A stretch of DNA of 64,000 bases, taken from positions 16,923-80,922 of the IMG/VR virus record IMGVR_UViG_3300010885_070871. The stretch is one strand, 5' to 3'. The DNA comes from a virus. Within the stretch, counting starts at the first letter, position 1. Each line of letters starts with the position of its first letter. Position numbers and translations under genes: made by a program. The notes below the pieces were generated by a model. It searched no databases. It was not told the DNA's origin and was given only the letters and a program-made list of their open reading frames with translations. Below, piece after piece: positions 62,808-64,000 of the stretch.

Positions 62808-64000
62808 ATGCCACAGATTAATATACTAAATATTTTACAAGGAGACAATCAGTCTAACATTGTTGATAAAATAAACTACAACTTCGATCAGATCCTTAGC
62901 GCTGGTGGAGGTCCACAAGGACAACAAGGACTTATAGGTCCAACAGGACCAATTGGCCCACAAGGACCTCAAGGACCCCAAGGTTTACAAGGACCTTCTG
63001 GAACAAAATGGTTTGTCCAAGATTCTAGCCCAGCATCTGGAGCAGTTACAGGGAGCAATCCTTGGACGTATCCTTCAATAGGTGACTATTGGTTAGATCC
63101 AGATTCAGCAGATCAAGATGTTTATGTTTTCACTGCTACTGGATGGACTTACACAGGTTATGGATTGGCTGCAGGACAGTTATTTCAAAAAATATCCCCC
63201 GTAAATTTTAATGGTGGTGTAACAGGACAGGCTATTCTAATTGCAGGAACAGCTAGTCCGCAAGCAGTAGTCCTTTCAGATTCCAATATAAATGGTCTCA
63301 CTGGATACGTTCCTTCTGGAACCGCAATAGATAACATAAACTACGAAAATTCAAAGTTAAAAATTGCAACAAGAAACGATAGAACTAAGATAATTAGTTT
63401 TTCTCATTCCGAATTTGATGTTGTTAATACTTCTGGTGGTGCTTCTACAACAGGTAATTATACATGGAATCCTTCAATAGATTGGGATACTTCATCTCCT
63501 ATTAGTAGCTCTTTTTATGATATTACTTTTCAAAATCCAACAGGAGCAATATCAATAAGATCTTTAGGAAGTGTAAATGGAGGTATTAATCTTTTTGCAA
63601 ATCAAGAAATTAGTGCACAATCTGCTTCTGAAAATATAATTTTAAAAACATCTGCTACAAATAAAGGTACATTTGTAGATGCCTCAAACGTAGGTGGATT
63701 TTTAGAGCTATCAAATAATTCCCCTACTCCAGTTAATCAAGCTGATGCTCCTTTATTTGCTAATTCAACAGGGGTAGGTTTAGGATTAGGCACTGGACAA
63801 TTTACACAAACAGGAACAGATTCAAGAAGATTGGCTGTTAAAGGAAACACAACTATATCTAAAAATAATGGATATCACACACAAGCTCTTTTTACTGGAA
63901 CAGATGCTGGAACATTATATGTAGAAGGCAACGTTGGTATAGGACCTTTCACTACTCCTACAGGATCTCCTATAGGAGCAGCTACTACTGGTCCAGCTGA
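62808..64000 (+). CDS. Collagen-like tail fibre protein (3' end outside window)
   Basis: An open frame runs from the ATG at 62808 to the window edge (397 complete codons). Residues 1-32 form a short anchor (NIVDKINYNFDQILSAGG), with the I-N-x-N-F motif also found in the fibre-like gene at 50524. Residues 35-65 are a run of Gly-x-y triplets (GPQGQQGLIGPTGPIGPQGP and on) typical of a collagen-like triple helix in phage fibres. After that, a beta-rich Ser/Thr/Gly region continues (WTYPSIGDYWLDPDSADQDV, LYVEGNVGIG), as in fibre shafts. The C-terminal tip, likely the receptor-binding part, lies beyond the window. Confidence 0.82.
   Translation, partial: MPQINILNILQGDNQSNIVDKINYNFDQILSAGGGPQGQQGLIGPTGPIGPQGPQGPQGLQGPSGTKWFVQDSSPASGAVTGSNPWTYPSIGDYWLDPDSADQDVYVFTATGWTYTGYGLAAGQLFQKISPVNFNGGVTGQAILIAGTASPQAVVLSDSNINGLTGYVPSGTAIDNINYENSKLKIATRNDRTKIISFSHSEFDVVNTSGGASTTGNYTWNPSIDWDTSSPISSSFYDITFQNPTGAISIRSLGSVNGGINLFANQEISAQSASENIILKTSATNKGTFVDASNVGGFLELSNNSPTPVNQADAPLFANSTGVGLGLGTGQFTQTGTDSRRLAVKGNTTISKNNGYHTQALFTGTDAGTLYVEGNVGIGPFTTPTGSPIGAATTGPA

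Noticed and set aside
1-64000. tRNA genes, integrase, transposase and attachment sites
   Set aside because: All gaps are short (largest about 165 bases) and none shows a cloverleaf or T-loop GTTCGA-type signal. No protein shows recombinase motifs.

Overview
The window is part of a large, AT-rich genome of a contractile-tailed bacteriophage (a T4-superfamily-like myovirus). Genes are packed with few gaps, often sharing or overlapping start and stop codons. The best-recognised products are phage baseplate proteins (gp25-, gp6-, gp53-, gp27/gpD- and gp5-OB-like) and PhoH. A Bacteroidota host is inferred, not proven: most start codons follow A-rich sequence (typically TAAAATG) with no Shine-Dalgarno motif, and a baseplate protein carries SBBP-type beta-propeller repeats. 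No tRNA, integrase, attachment site, insertion sequence or CRISPR array was found.

Region 1 (1-9.7 kb) holds small accessory genes on both strands. Several share a short terminal motif (I-L-x-[FY]-x-x-F, often followed by a [LIV]-[SN]-E step) that resembles the T4 capsid-targeting peptide and its prohead-protease cleavage site. They may be internal head proteins. Mixed with them are a P-loop kinase, an asparagine-synthase-like amidotransferase, a RimK-like ATP-grasp ligase fused to a RimB-like retropepsin domain, and a strikingly acidic repeat protein.

Region 2 (9.8-22 kb) is a sugar and glycan island, all on the + strand. It has three related DxD glycosyltransferases, another DxD transferase, a GT10 fucosyltransferase, two GT-A enzymes, a duplicated transferase pair flanking an FkbM methyltransferase, three more SAM methyltransferases, a GDP-L-fucose synthase fused to an unknown helical domain, and the KDO-pathway pair KdsD-KdsA. 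GDP-fucose synthase plus GT10 transferase gives an internally consistent fucosylation route. The cluster could decorate virion proteins or remodel host surface glycans.

Region 3 (22-64 kb) opens with five small genes, including a Nudix hydrolase, and continues into a long baseplate and fibre block. In order: a structural protein, gp53-like, gp27-like hub, a protein with fifteen perfect-length 23-residue repeats, gp5-like OB spike, a 1760-residue structural protein, an S1-domain RNA-binding protein ending at a strong terminator, an amidoligase-like protein, a structural protein, gp25, gp6, a small protein, a 2262-residue gp7-like protein with two beta-propellers, PhoH on the opposite strand, then fibre and wedge proteins. 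The last is a collagen-like fibre cut by the window edge. A TGATATATAG-like box recurs just before the first gene of many blocks and is the best candidate for a phage promoter.

The most unusual content is the capsid-targeting-like motif family, the RimK-RimB fusion beside a poly-acidic protein, the amidoligase-like protein among baseplate genes, the S1 homologue, and the near-leaderless promoter boxes.
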